Position numbers and translations under genes: made by a program. Source: Hoyosella rhizosphaerae (lineage in GTDB: Bacteria > Actinomycetota > Actinomycetes > Mycobacteriales > Mycobacteriaceae). From it: DNA of 64,000 nt. The DNA lies in the NCBI RefSeq assembly GCF_014643175.1, contig NZ_BMJH01000002.1, positions 186,001-250,000 of the forward strand, read 5' to 3'. Shown in pieces: positions 35,600-45,156 of this stretch. The notes below the pieces were generated by a model. That model was not told the DNA's origin, did not search any database, and was given only the letters and a program-made list of their open reading frames with translations. How positions within the stretch are numbered: the first letter of the stretch is position 1; every line of letters starts with the position of its first letter.

Positions 35600-36406
35600 A
35601 TGAGGCTTGTGACCAGAGTTCTTGCAGTAGCGAACCAAAAGGGTGGGGTCGCCAAGACCACCACAGTGGCGTCGCTCGGCGCGGCGCTCACCGCGATGCA
35701 GCAACGAGTGTTGATTGTGGACCTTGACCCGCAGGCGTGTTTGACGTTCTCGCTGGGGCATGACCCCGATCATCTCGAAGCGTCAGTCCACGACGTCCTC
35801 ATCGGTGCCCAAAAGGTGGGAAATGTCGTTGTAGAGACGTCCGATGGTATGACTCTGCTGCCCGCAAACATTGATCTTGCTGGAGCTGAGGCTCTATTGC
35901 TCATGCGACCAGGCCGCGAGTTCACCTTGCGGCGAGCGTTGGACACGGCGACGAGCGAGTACGACATCGTGCTTATCGACTGCCCTCCGTCGCTGGGCGT
36001 GCTGACATTGAACGGGTTAACTGCGGCCGACGCAGTGATCGTTCCGTTGCAGTGTGAGACTCTTGCTCACCGTGGGGTAGGGCAACTGCTCCGCACGGTA
36101 ACTGAAGTTCAGCAGATTACTAATCCTAATCTCGCCCTTCTTGGTGCGTTGCCGACGCTGTACGACGCTAGAACGACACACAGTCGCGATGTTCTTGCTG
36201 ATGTCTCGGATAGGTACGGATTGCCTGTTCTTGCTCCGCCGATCCCGCGCACGGTGCGGTTCGCGGAGGCATCGGCCTCCGGTGCCACGATTCTTGCGGG
36301 GCGGAAAAACAAGGGTGCCGACGCCTACCGGGCGTTGGCTGCGAACTTGCTTGACCATTGGCAAAATGGCGCTGAACTGAATACTTTCGCACCATACGGC
36401 GACTAG
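35600..36406 (+). CDS. ParA/Soj-like ATPase (Rv3213c-like)
   Basis: A 268-residue ParA-family ATPase. It has the deviant Walker A KGGVAKTTTVAS (note Ala-Lys where most have Gly-Lys), Walker A' VLIVDLDPQ and Walker B VLIDCPPSLGVL. The remainder is highly similar to Rv3213c, with APPIPRTVRFAEASASG near the C-terminus. There is no ParB partner or parS site next to it, so it is not the chromosome-partitioning ParA; the role is unknown. ATG 35600 or GTG 35609 may be the start. It ends 2 nt from the convergent Rv3212-like gene. Confidence 0.9.
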   Translation: MRLVTRVLAVANQKGGVAKTTTVASLGAALTAMQQRVLIVDLDPQACLTFSLGHDPDHLEASVHDVLIGAQKVGNVVVETSDGMTLLPANIDLAGAEALLLMRPGREFTLRRALDTATSEYDIVLIDCPPSLGVLTLNGLTAADAVIVPLQCETLAHRGVGQLLRTVTEVQQITNPNLALLGALPTLYDARTTHSRDVLADVSDRYGLPVLAPPIPRTVRFAEASASGATILAGRKNKGADAYRALAANLLDHWQNGAELNTFAPYGD

Positions 36407-36408
36407 GT

Positions 36409-37722
36409 TTAGTCCGCTTCCGAAGTTTCGGCGGCCAGCGCTACCAGCATGTTGTCTCGCTGCTCGATAACGACGCCTCCGACGGTCGCGAGCCGGATTA
36501 GGCTAACGTCTTTGTCGCGCTCCACGTCGATGATGTTCCGGACAAGCCCCGTTGTTGTGTCGACAACAGCGATGCCGCCCTCGACTGGCACGAACAGCGA
36601 TTGCTTCACCAATGTTGGCGTTCCCACGGCATTGGGGATTGCCCAGAGCGGTTGATAGTCCCTTGGCGACAGCACCACTATGTCGGACCCGGTGAACCAA
36701 TACGCAACATTGGAGATGGGGTCTGTTGTGGTTCCATCCATGCGGTCGGGGACAATTGCGCCCAACTCTGTGGGCGCGGCGTCGTCAAGGCTCGGGGCAA
36801 TCGCCAGAGACCGTCGCGCAAGCTGTTCAGCGTCAGCATCAAAAACTACAAGTTCCGGCGTAGCGCCTGGAACGTAGATTGCGACGGACTGCGCGGTGGC
36901 CGTCACGATGTGTGCCCCGGAAACTCCAGGTACCTCACCAAGTACGGAATCAAACCGTGTGAGGAGGGCATTGCCAAACTCTTCTGGTTCACGGAAAGTT
37001 TCTGGTTGGCTAGCTTGCATGATCAGCCGCTCACCGAGGTCGTCCGGGCACTGAACGATGACGGCTAATCGGCTGCGCGACAATTTAGCATCGCGGATCT
37101 TGCAGCCGGATCGCGGTTGGTGATCACGGCCGATGGGGGCGCTTACACGGCCGAATTCAAGCGTTCGCACCATGTCGGAACGCCAGACTTCAAGCCGTGA
37201 GGTTCCGAATGCGAGAAAGTTGGTCCCGTCCGCAACCACCTGGATCGGATTGTCGGCCTCACTTGTGCGTTGAGGCCCTCGATGCCCGGTAGTGGGGTCC
37301 AGGCTCGTGACTTCGTCGCAGCCGCGCCTACCGGCATAGACAGCGACCATTCTGTTCCATACCGTTGCCGCCCCGCACACCGGCGTATCGCGGCTATAAG
37401 CCCACGCCGCCGTCCCGTCGGACGGGTCGTGCCCACGAACAGTGCCTTCCACAACGGAGATCACGGCGCCTTGTGCCGTCAGGGGTGGAATCGAGGCAGA
37501 GTGCTCGGTACGCCACAACTCATGGAGCGAATCAGAGTCGAACAGCGATTGCTTTGCCGTTGTCTCTTCGTATGTCTCCGTCAGTGGTTCTGACGCAACC
37601 TCGGACGTAACTCTGCGACTGTCGCTGGTGAACCAGACAGCCGCAATTGCTACTAGCGTGGTGACAAGAAGTACGGCGACAACAACGAGATCGCCTCTAC
37701 GCCGCCGTTCGGGGGCAACCAT
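36409..37722 (-). CDS. Membrane-anchored beta-propeller protein (Rv3212-like)
   Basis: A 437-residue protein with one N-terminal transmembrane helix (about 12-32, LVVVAVLLVTTLVAIAAVWF) and an extracytoplasmic PQQ-like beta-propeller formed by repeated strands such as GAVISVVEGTVRGHDPSDG. The topology suggests display on the outer face of the membrane. It lies directly before the DEAD-box helicase gene on the same strand in reading order of the recalled Rv3212-Rv3211 pair. In M. tuberculosis Rv3212 has been linked to cell growth and division, but the activity is not defined. Confidence 0.82.
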   Translation of the reverse strand: MVAPERRRRGDLVVVAVLLVTTLVAIAAVWFTSDSRRVTSEVASEPLTETYEETTAKQSLFDSDSLHELWRTEHSASIPPLTAQGAVISVVEGTVRGHDPSDGTAAWAYSRDTPVCGAATVWNRMVAVYAGRRGCDEVTSLDPTTGHRGPQRTSEADNPIQVVADGTNFLAFGTSRLEVWRSDMVRTLEFGRVSAPIGRDHQPRSGCKIRDAKLSRSRLAVIVQCPDDLGERLIMQASQPETFREPEEFGNALLTRFDSVLGEVPGVSGAHIVTATAQSVAIYVPGATPELVVFDADAEQLARRSLAIAPSLDDAAPTELGAIVPDRMDGTTTDPISNVAYWFTGSDIVVLSPRDYQPLWAIPNAVGTPTLVKQSLFVPVEGGIAVVDTTTGLVRNIIDVERDKDVSLIRLATVGGVVIEQRDNMLVALAAETSEAD

Positions 37723-37767
37723 TACGTACCATTCGGCGCAGGGCGCTCGTTTCCGATCATGGGTCGT

Positions 37768-39513
37768 TTACTGCTCCGCTGTGGGCGAGGCGGCCGTTGA
37801 CCCGGACTGTGGCGAGGCGTTCTCGCTCGATGCTCCACTCCGCCTGCGTCGACGACGGCGCGGTGCGTCGCTTTTTTCCCCTGATGCACTCGGTGAGGTC
37901 TCAGGTGAGTCGGGAGCGCGTTTGGCGCCACGAGTGCGTTGCCGTTTCCGTCCGGCTGGTTTCTTGGCCTTGGCTGGAGCGGCTGGCGCGTCACCGGTCG
38001 CCGTTTCCGTCGAGCTCGTGTTGCTGGCTGCGCGTGCCGGGATTGATACGCGTCCCGTTGCGTCCCGAGGAATATTGAGATCCTCAAAGAGGTGCTCGGA
38101 CGTTGAGTATGTTTCGACAGGCTCAGGAATGCCGATACTTAAGGCAGCGCTGATGGACTTCCATCGCTCAGAGTCTTCCCAGTCCACCAGCGTAATCGCG
38201 ATGCCGGTGCGCCCTGCACGTCCGGTTCGGCCAACACGGTGCACGTAGGTGTTTTCGTCGTCGGGGCAGTGGTAGTTGATCACGTGCGTGACGTCGTCAA
38301 TGTCGATTCCGCGCGCTGCGACGTCGGTTGCGACCAAGATGTCTACTTTGCCGCTGCGAAACGCTTTCAGTGCCTTTTCTCGTGCTACCTGGTTGAGGTC
38401 GCCGTGGATTGGGCGGACCGAGAACCCGCGTTCGTCGAGGTCTTTGGTGAGCTGATCAGCCTGGCGCTTCGTGCGAGTGAAGATCATCGCAGCGCCACGA
38501 TCACGTGCCTGGAGTACCCGCGCGACAAGCTCCAGTTTGTCTAGTGAATGCGCTCGGAACACGAATTGCTTCGTACGGTCGTGCACTGCTTTGGAGTCAG
38601 TTTCCTCTGCCCGAACGTGGGTGGGCTGACGTAGGAAAGTACGAGAAAGCGTGATGATAGGTCCGGGCATCGTTGCCGAGAACAACATCGTTTGTCGTTG
38701 CTCGGGCACTCTGCTGAGCAATTTCTCGATGTCAGGGAGGAAGCCGAGATCGAGCATTTCGTCTGCCTCGTCGAGGACAGCGACACCCACTCCGGTGAGC
38801 ACGAGGTGGCCTTGGGAGGACAAGTCGAGCAGACGTCCCGGTGTACCTACAATGACGTCCACTCCGGCGGAGAGTGCTGAAGTTTGCTCCTCGTACGGGC
38901 GCCCGCCGTAGATCGCCTGTACGCGAATGGTGCGTGGGTTCTCTGCAGTGCCCGCAGGGACGTACTTACTCGCCGACGTCAGGTCTTTCGTGACCTGAAT
39001 GCACAACTCGCGTGTCGGTACCACAACAAGTGCGCGCGGTGTCCCGTCGAGTGGTGCTGCCCCGGTCGACACGCGATGCAGTAGCGGAACGCCAAAGCCG
39101 AATGTTTTACCCATCCCTGTGCGGGCTTGGCCGATGAGATCACTCCCACTCAAAGCGAGCGGCAGAGTTAGTTCTTGGATCGCGAATGTGCGTTCGATTC
39201 CTTGCTCGTGCAACGCGCGAACTATCTCCTCCCGAACACCAAGCTCTGCGAAACTGGGTGTCAGGTGCGGCGCAGTTAACGCGGCAGCGTCAGCAATAAC
39301 AGTCTTTGACGAATCGCCGGTCGTTCCGGCATCACTGTCATGTGTAAAGGTGCTCAGGATGTGCCTTTCGGTTATGGCCGGTTCGTACCCCCGACGGTCC
39401 CGGTGTAGGCCCGACACGGCTGTGCGGAGTTGATAAGCAACTCGACACTGCAGCCGGGGCGCACAGGATAGGGCACGGGGGGATCGGCCACTATTTTTTG
39501 TCTCTCTCACCAC
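37768..39513 (-). CDS. rhlE: DEAD-box RNA helicase RhlE-like
   Basis: An ATP-dependent RNA helicase. The Q motif is FAIQELTLPLAL, motif I ARTGMGKT (Met replaces the usual Gly/Thr), motif II LDEADEMLDLG, motif III SAT, and motif VI HRVGRTGRAGRTG. The C-terminal extension of about 130 residues is Arg/Lys-rich (RKRQRTRGAKR and an RRRRRR run), suited to RNA binding. The start is uncertain: the frame opens at 39513, but the conserved core begins about residue 85, and no ATG with an RBS lies between. A non-ATG start near 39360-39420 is possible. Confidence 0.88.
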   Translation of the reverse strand: MVRETKNSGRSPRALSCAPRLQCRVAYQLRTAVSGLHRDRRGYEPAITERHILSTFTHDSDAGTTGDSSKTVIADAAALTAPHLTPSFAELGVREEIVRALHEQGIERTFAIQELTLPLALSGSDLIGQARTGMGKTFGFGVPLLHRVSTGAAPLDGTPRALVVVPTRELCIQVTKDLTSASKYVPAGTAENPRTIRVQAIYGGRPYEEQTSALSAGVDVIVGTPGRLLDLSSQGHLVLTGVGVAVLDEADEMLDLGFLPDIEKLLSRVPEQRQTMLFSATMPGPIITLSRTFLRQPTHVRAEETDSKAVHDRTKQFVFRAHSLDKLELVARVLQARDRGAAMIFTRTKRQADQLTKDLDERGFSVRPIHGDLNQVAREKALKAFRSGKVDILVATDVAARGIDIDDVTHVINYHCPDDENTYVHRVGRTGRAGRTGIAITLVDWEDSERWKSISAALSIGIPEPVETYSTSEHLFEDLNIPRDATGRVSIPARAASNTSSTETATGDAPAAPAKAKKPAGRKRQRTRGAKRAPDSPETSPSASGEKSDAPRRRRRRRSGASSENASPQSGSTAASPTAEQ

Positions 39514-39601
39514 ATCGTAGCCGCAGTTCCAGCAATGTACGCCGTTAAATGTTCGTCCTAACCCTGGGCGAGGGTCGCTGAGGGCACAACAAAGGGCCTC
39601 T

Positions 39602-39697
39602 GTGACTGATTTGCATTGGCGCTATGTCGGCGGCGAATCGGGAGGTTTCGCTAGCAGCGCAGCCGCTAAGGGCTGTTGCGGGTGCGACATTCGCTAG
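39602..39697 (+). CDS. Possible 31-residue Cys-tailed small protein
   Basis: AAAGGG (39591-39596) lies 5 nt before GTG 39602, which opens a 31-codon frame beginning VTDLHWRYVGGESGGF and ending AAKGCCGCDIR. Three Cys occur in the last seven residues. The frame sits 73 nt upstream of the DUF3107 gene, in the otherwise empty 257-nt gap after the helicase gene. It could be a metal-binding micro-protein or a cysteine-sensing leader peptide. No homologue was recognised. Confidence 0.4.
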   Translation: MTDLHWRYVGGESGGFASSAAAKGCCGCDIR

Positions 39698-39770
39698 CCT
39701 TGCATGAATAGGTGAGGCGCCTTGCCGGTTGTGCTCGCACATGCAGGGACAACAGTGATCGGAGGACAGC

Positions 39771-40001
39771 GTGGAGGTCAAGATCGGGATCGCCGACAGC
39801 AGTCGGGAACTCGTCGTCAATAGCACCCAGTCGGTGGACGAAGTGGAGAAGCAGGCGCGTTCTGCATTCGAAGAGGGTGGCAACTCGACGTTCGAGCTAG
39901 TCGATGAGAAGGGGCGGAAGTTCCTGATCCAAGCCAACAAAATTACGTACATCGAGATTGGGCCAGCGGACTTTCGCAAGGTAGGTTTCGCTGCGCTGTG
40001 A
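39771..40001 (+). CDS. DUF3107 protein (Rv3208A/TB9.4-like)
   Basis: A 76-residue protein beginning MEVKIGIADSSRELVVNS, with helix EVEKQARSAFEEG and strand FLIQANKITYIEIGPADFRKVGF. This matches the small DUF3107 family represented by TB9.4 of M. tuberculosis, a T-cell antigen of unknown function. The GTG start follows GGAGGA with good spacing. The TGA stop lies in the first copy of a 16-bp tandem repeat. Confidence 0.9.
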   Translation: MEVKIGIADSSRELVVNSTQSVDEVEKQARSAFEEGGNSTFELVDEKGRKFLIQANKITYIEIGPADFRKVGFAAL

Positions 40002-40040
40002 GATTTTGGCGCTGTGAGATTACGGCGCTCTGAAAGAGTT
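39993..40040 (+). repeat. 16-bp tandem repeat spanning the DUF3107 stop codon
   Basis: GCGCTGTGAGATTTTG (39993-40008) is followed by GCGCTGTGAGATTACG (40009-40024) and a diverged third unit (40025-40040). The gene's stop TGA (39999-40001) lies in the first unit and is repeated in the second. Confidence 0.85.
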
Positions 40041-40079
40041 GCGCTGTAACAGCGCACCGTAGACCGCAAGACTGTGTTT

Positions 40080-40125
40080 GATGTGTGGGCGCTTCCAGCC
40101 GAAAGGCGTGGGGCGCCCACACATC
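40080..40125. terminator. Terminator between DUF3107 and the TetR gene
   Basis: A 13-bp perfect stem (40080-40092 with 40113-40125) has a 20-nt loop and is followed by GTTTG. The two flanking genes converge here, so it serves both. Confidence 0.8.
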
Positions 40126-40165
40126 GTTTGTAGCAATGCTGCGGCGGACTGTGCCGCGTCGGACG

Positions 40166-40987
<822 letters not shown>

Positions 40988-41199
40988 TTAGAACGAACAC
41001 TACCCGCACTAAGTTGTCGAATTAGCCTATGACGTTGGACACTGTTGGTGAAACAGTCGGTCGCTGCGGATGTACGGTTGTGGCGTTTCCGGGTGAAGAA
41101 GCCGGTCCGGCGTGGTAGCGGGATGTGCGGTTGTAACTGTGGAATTGTGTATAGCTGACGGAACCAGAGCGCGTCACTAGGGGGACAGCGGGCTACATC

Positions 41200-42189
41200 A
41201 TGAGTACGCGTGGAACACGACGCCGCGTTAACGGTGTGCAGAGATTTTTCGCAACCTATGGTTGGCGAGCCTACGCTGTACCACTGCTGGTGCTAATGCT
41301 GATTGTGTCTGTATCGCAATTGGTGCAACCGACAGGCGACGAGACTAGCGCTGACGGCACGGGTCTAGCGAGTGGCCTGAGTGTTGTGGACCGGGATTCG
41401 CAACGTGATCGCGGCTATCCCATGCTCGACGGTGGTGTCCGAAGCCTGCACGATATGCACGATCATCCCGACATTCACGACGACGATGGCAGCATCGGTA
41501 CGCCACCTTCGTCGAGCGGCGGTTTTGATCCGAATCTTCCGGCGGGCACCTTGCCTGCGGGTGGGTCATTTACTACGGATGGCTCAGGCGACTGGCGCAT
41601 TGTGCCGGGTGGAACTGAGCACGTCGGTAGTCCGGACGGTCGTACCTTCCGCTACACCGTGGAGATTGAGCATGGCGTAGACACCACCAGCTATGGCGGT
41701 GATGAGGCGTTCGCTCGGATGGTGGACGAAACATTGGCAAACCCGAAAAGTTGGACGGCGGATCCGCGTTTTGCGTTTCAGCGGATTTCTGATCCCGCGG
41801 ACGGTGTTCCAGATTTCCGGGTGTCACTCACATCTGCCATGACAGTGCGCGAGACTTGCGGGTACACGATTCAACTTGAGGTGTCGTGCTACAACCCACT
41901 CATTGGCCGGGCAATCATCAACGATGCTCGATGGGTCCGTGGTTCTACGTCTTTTCAGGGCGACATTGGGTCGTACCGTCAGTACGTGATTAACCATGAG
42001 GTGGGCCATGGAATTGGCTACCCAGATCACGTTCCTTGCGAGGTTGACGGCGGTCTAGCAAACGTAATGATGCAGCAGACCCTCAGCACTGCGAATAATG
42101 ACATCGCGGAACTTGACCCCAACGGGGTGGTGCCGCCAGACGGGTTGGAATGTAGGTACAACCCTTGGCCCTACCCCCACGTTGAGTGA
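41200..42189 (+). CDS. DUF3152 membrane-anchored metalloprotease-like protein (Rv3207c-like)
   Basis: A 329-residue protein with one N-terminal transmembrane helix (about 27-44, AVPLLVLMLIVSVSQLV) and a long low-complexity linker rich in Asp, His and Ser. The extracellular domain (about 130-329) ends with the zinc-type motif HEVGHGIGYPDH (about 266-277), consistent with a metzincin-like metallopeptidase, HExxHxxGxxH. The Cys residues near the end may form disulfides. A lipoprotein role has been proposed for relatives; the substrate is unknown. The stop overlaps the preferred moeZ start by 8 nt. Confidence 0.85.
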   Translation: MSTRGTRRRVNGVQRFFATYGWRAYAVPLLVLMLIVSVSQLVQPTGDETSADGTGLASGLSVVDRDSQRDRGYPMLDGGVRSLHDMHDHPDIHDDDGSIGTPPSSSGGFDPNLPAGTLPAGGSFTTDGSGDWRIVPGGTEHVGSPDGRTFRYTVEIEHGVDTTSYGGDEAFARMVDETLANPKSWTADPRFAFQRISDPADGVPDFRVSLTSAMTVRETCGYTIQLEVSCYNPLIGRAIINDARWVRGSTSFQGDIGSYRQYVINHEVGHGIGYPDHVPCEVDGGLANVMMQQTLSTANNDIAELDPNGVVPPDGLECRYNPWPYPHVE

Positions 42190-43384
42190 TGCTGCGGTGA
42201 ATCCCACCCCTACTCCGCACCGCGGACTTCCACCCCTCGTGGGTGAGGGCTCCGAGCTGACCAAAGAAGAAATTGGCCGGTATAGTCGGCACCTACTCAT
42301 CCCAGGTGTTGGGGCTTCTGGTCAGCGACGTTTGCGTAACGCCCGGGTTTTGGTGATTGGTGCCGGTGGCTTGGGTTCCCCTGTGTTGATGTATCTCGCG
42401 GCAGCAGGTGTGGGGACGATCGGTGTTGTGGAGTTCGACACTGTTGAGGTGTCGAACTTGCAGCGGCAAATCGTGCATTCCGAGTCGGCAGTGGGTACTC
42501 CTAAGGGGGACAGCGCTCGGTCAGCAATTCGTGCCCTGAACTCTGGTGTTGAAGTGCGTTGGCATGATGTGCGCTTGAGTTCGCGCAATGCCGTCAACAT
42601 TTTTCGGCAGTACGACCTCATCATCGATGGAACAGACAACTTCGCGACGAGATACCTTGTCAATGATGCGGCCGCGTTGGCTGGTAAGCCATATGTGTGG
42701 GGCGCGATTTACCGTTTTGAAGGCCAAGTGTCGGTGTTCTGGGAAGCCGCTCCCTTCGGTCTGGGCGTGAACTACAGGGATCTTTTCCCTGATCCTCCAG
42801 CGCCCGGGTCGGTGCCGTCGTGCGCGGAGGGGGGCGTGTTCGGTGCGTTGTGCGGCACCGTGGGGTCCTTGATGGCGACGGAGGCGATCAAGCTGGTTAC
42901 CGGCGCGGGGGATGCGTTGCTTGGACGCGTCTTGATTTACGACGCATTAACGGTGTCGTTTCGCACGATCGGCATTAGGAAGAGCACCCGCGCTGAGGCC
43001 ATCACGGAACTAGTTGACTACGACGTTCTGTGTGGTGTTACTAGCACACCGGTTCCGGTGGAGTCGGAGATCAGTGCGCGTGCGCTCGCGGATTCGCTGA
43101 ACCGTGGTGAAGACGTGGCGCTGATTGACGTTCGAATGGAAGGGGAGTGGGAGATTTCCCGGCTCCCTGGAGCTTCGCGAGTCCCGTATGAAGACTTCAT
43201 CTCAGGCGAGGCTTTGGGGCGTTTGCCTGTTGATAGGCCCATTGTGCTGTATTGCAAGACTGGTGTGAGATCAGCGGCGGCGCTGGCACGCCTACATGAG
43301 GCAGGAGTGGCGTCGGCGCGACATTTGGCAGGCGGGATCGAGGCGTGGGTCGCCGATGTTGATCAGACGCTTGCCCAGTACTGA
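42182..43384 (+). CDS. moeZ: Adenylyltransferase/sulfurtransferase MoeZ
   Basis: Activates the C-terminus of small sulfur-carrier proteins (for molybdopterin, cysteine and related pathways) by adenylylation and then transfers sulfur. The ThiF-type ATP domain carries GAGGLGSPVLMYLAAAG and the zinc/thioester region CAEGGVFGALCGTVG. The C-terminal rhodanese domain has the active-site loop YCKTGVRSAA with the persulfide Cys. It is about 400 residues long. The start is TTG 42182 (overlapping the preceding stop) or GTG 42197; the frame back to 42098 lies in the preceding gene. The neighbouring nitrate reductase needs molybdenum cofactor, but moeZ is part of the ancestral order. Confidence 0.92.
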   Translation: MSDAAVNPTPTPHRGLPPLVGEGSELTKEEIGRYSRHLLIPGVGASGQRRLRNARVLVIGAGGLGSPVLMYLAAAGVGTIGVVEFDTVEVSNLQRQIVHSESAVGTPKGDSARSAIRALNSGVEVRWHDVRLSSRNAVNIFRQYDLIIDGTDNFATRYLVNDAAALAGKPYVWGAIYRFEGQVSVFWEAAPFGLGVNYRDLFPDPPAPGSVPSCAEGGVFGALCGTVGSLMATEAIKLVTGAGDALLGRVLIYDALTVSFRTIGIRKSTRAEAITELVDYDVLCGVTSTPVPVESEISARALADSLNRGEDVALIDVRMEGEWEISRLPGASRVPYEDFISGEALGRLPVDRPIVLYCKTGVRSAAALARLHEAGVASARHLAGGIEAWVADVDQTLAQY

Positions 43385-43486
43385 TTTCCGTACTTTCGCA
43401 GTTGATAGCTAACAATCTGTCTGTGTTTGTAGACACGGCGGCTTAGCTCCCTGATTACAGACCCATATCGCGGTACGTTACCGACC

Positions 43487-44341
43487 GTGAGTTCCGTCCC
43501 GCCTCCAGAGCATGTGCGCTCCACGTTTGGTCTGCGCGAAATCGAACCTGTGTCGCTTGGCGACGATTGGGACGGGGGTTGGCGGCTAAATAATGTGGTT
43601 CTGTCGCCAGTGGGTGACCACGCCCGTGCCGCCTGGTCCGCGAAGGTGCGCGAATCGCTGTCTGTTGATGGTGCGCGGGTGGCAAAACCTGTGCGCGCGA
43701 CAGACGGACGGTACGTCGTGTCAGGGTGGCGAGCCGACGCCTATATGGAAGGTTCTCCTGAACCTCGCCATGACGAGGTTGTCTCCTTGTCGGTGCGGTT
43801 GCATGCCGCGCTCGCCAGGCTTGAGAAGCCTCGTTTTATTACCCAGCCTCCTGTTGCCCCGTTTTCGGATATCGATGTTTTTGTTGCGGCTGACCGCGCT
43901 GCTTGGGAACCGGTACCGCTGAGGGATCCGCGACGGACTGGTCTGCTTGATATGTCGAAACCTGAGATCGAGAAAAGCTTGGATCTGCTCAAGCATCTCG
44001 GTGAGCAGCGTAAGCCCGTGAATTTGCCGGGCCAGCTTGTGCACGGTGATTTGTTTGGCACGGTGCTCTTCGCGCAGACCGAGGCGCCAGGTATTACGGA
44101 CATCAACCCGTATTGGCGCCCGGTCCCGTGGGCGGCAGCGGTTGTGGTGGTTGATTCTTTGTCGTGGGGTGGTGCCGACGAGGGATTGATTGAACGCTGG
44201 GATGCCATGCAAGAGTGGCCGCAGATGCTGTTACGTGCGTTGATGTTCCGTGTGGCGGTTCATGCTTTGCATCCGCGTTCGACATCATCGGCGTTGACTG
44301 GTCTGGAGCGCACGGCCGAGCAAGTGTTGATGCTCCTTTAG
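43487..44341 (+). CDS. TIGR02569-like kinase-fold protein (Rv3205c-like)
   Basis: A 284-residue cytosolic protein whose middle region (LVHGDLFGTVLF then GITDINPYWRPVPWAAAVVVVD) resembles the catalytic loop HxD and metal-binding Asp of aminoglycoside-phosphotransferase-like kinases. The N-terminus EHVRSTFGLREIEPVSLGDDWDGGWR is typical of the Rv3205c group. Substrate unknown. GTG start at 43487. Its stop overlaps the stop region of the convergent GntR gene by 4 nt. It marks the end of the ancestral order before the nitrate block. Confidence 0.8.
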   Translation: MSSVPPPEHVRSTFGLREIEPVSLGDDWDGGWRLNNVVLSPVGDHARAAWSAKVRESLSVDGARVAKPVRATDGRYVVSGWRADAYMEGSPEPRHDEVVSLSVRLHAALARLEKPRFITQPPVAPFSDIDVFVAADRAAWEPVPLRDPRRTGLLDMSKPEIEKSLDLLKHLGEQRKPVNLPGQLVHGDLFGTVLFAQTEAPGITDINPYWRPVPWAAAVVVVDSLSWGGADEGLIERWDAMQEWPQMLLRALMFRVAVHALHPRSTSSALTGLERTAEQVLMLL

Positions 44342-45018
44342 ATTTCGAGCTGGTCAAGCAGACTGGTGAGGAAGAGTTGCGCCTCGCGACTCGCGCGTTC
44401 TGGGTCGCCGTCGATGATGGCGTGCACTAGTCGGGCGTGTTCGGTGTCGTAGTGTGGGTCTTCTTCATCAGCGTGTTCTTGGACGTGTGCGTAGATCGCG
44501 GAGCTGATGACCGGCAGGATTGAGTCGTAAAACTCTAAGTAGAGGGCGTTGTGGCTGGCGGCGACGATGGCTCTGTGGAGTTGCACATCAACGTCGATCG
44601 ACTCTTGCTGTTTTCCTTGAGCGGCGAGTTCACTGCGTTGGTGAAGCAACCGGGTGAGTATCTCGATGTCTTCGGGTGTGCGGCGTCGGGCTGCTAGGGC
44701 GGCGGCGGTGACGTCTAGGGCCTGTCGTAATTCGAGGACGTCGCGTTCGGCGGATGCTGCGAAGTGCTGGGATAGTGCGCCAGACACTGGGGATGCGGAG
44801 ATGACGTAGGTCCCGGAGCCCTGGCGTCGCTCGAGCATCCCTGCGTGGACTAGTGCTTGGACGGCTTCTCGTACGGTGTTTCGGCCGGTTCCTGTGAGCT
44901 CAGTGAGTTCTGGTTCCGTGGGGATTCGTTCACCGACGTTCCATTGACCCGAGGTTATTTGTTGGCGCAGCATGTCGGTGACTTGGGTGATCAGGCTGTG
45001 CCGTTGCACGTGTTGCAC
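44338..45018 (-). CDS. GntR/FadR-family (FCD) transcription regulator
   Basis: A 226-residue regulator with an N-terminal winged helix (RIPTEPELTELTGTGRNTVREAV in two parts; ERRQGSGTYV) and a C-terminal all-helical FCD ligand domain containing the metal-binding pattern of Asp/His residues (VDVQLHRAIVAASHNALY). GTG 45018 is preferred: GGAGG (minus strand, 45027-45031) lies 8 nt upstream. It is divergently arranged with the MFS transporter gene; their 138-nt gap holds a FadR-type dyad. It probably controls that transporter; the effector is unknown. Whether it also acts on the nitrate operon cannot be judged. Confidence 0.88.
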   Translation of the reverse strand: MQHVQRHSLITQVTDMLRQQITSGQWNVGERIPTEPELTELTGTGRNTVREAVQALVHAGMLERRQGSGTYVISASPVSGALSQHFAASAERDVLELRQALDVTAAALAARRRTPEDIEILTRLLHQRSELAAQGKQQESIDVDVQLHRAIVAASHNALYLEFYDSILPVISSAIYAHVQEHADEEDPHYDTEHARLVHAIIDGDPERASREAQLFLTSLLDQLEI

Positions 45019-45074
45019 CGTGTTTTCCTCCGTGGGTATGCCGTATTCGACGGTTATGCGCGGTTGTGCGCGTG

Positions 45075-45122
45075 TTGTGTCTAACAATACTGTTGCCGCC
45101 AAACATCTATTCATCCTATGAT
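45075..45122 (+). promoter_or_regulatory. GntR operator-like dyad and promoter of the MFS gene
   Basis: TTGT-N5-ACAA (45075-45087) resembles FadR-subfamily operators. TTGCCG (45094-45099), a 17-nt gap and TATGAT (45117-45122) form a good sigma-A-type promoter for the transporter gene starting at 45157. The dyad abuts the -35 box. Confidence 0.55.
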
Positions 45123-45156
45123 TCGATGAATTAGTTGTTGAGTGAGGTGAAACCGC

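Noticed and set aside
35600-36406. ParA-like gene considered as the chromosomal parA with nearby parS or origin.
   Set aside because: No parB, parS sequence, gidB, or origin genes are adjacent, and the protein matches the separate Rv3213c group.
37442-38248. Long plus-strand open frames opposite the Rv3212-like and helicase genes.
   Set aside because: They are antisense shadows of well-supported minus-strand genes and show no family pattern.
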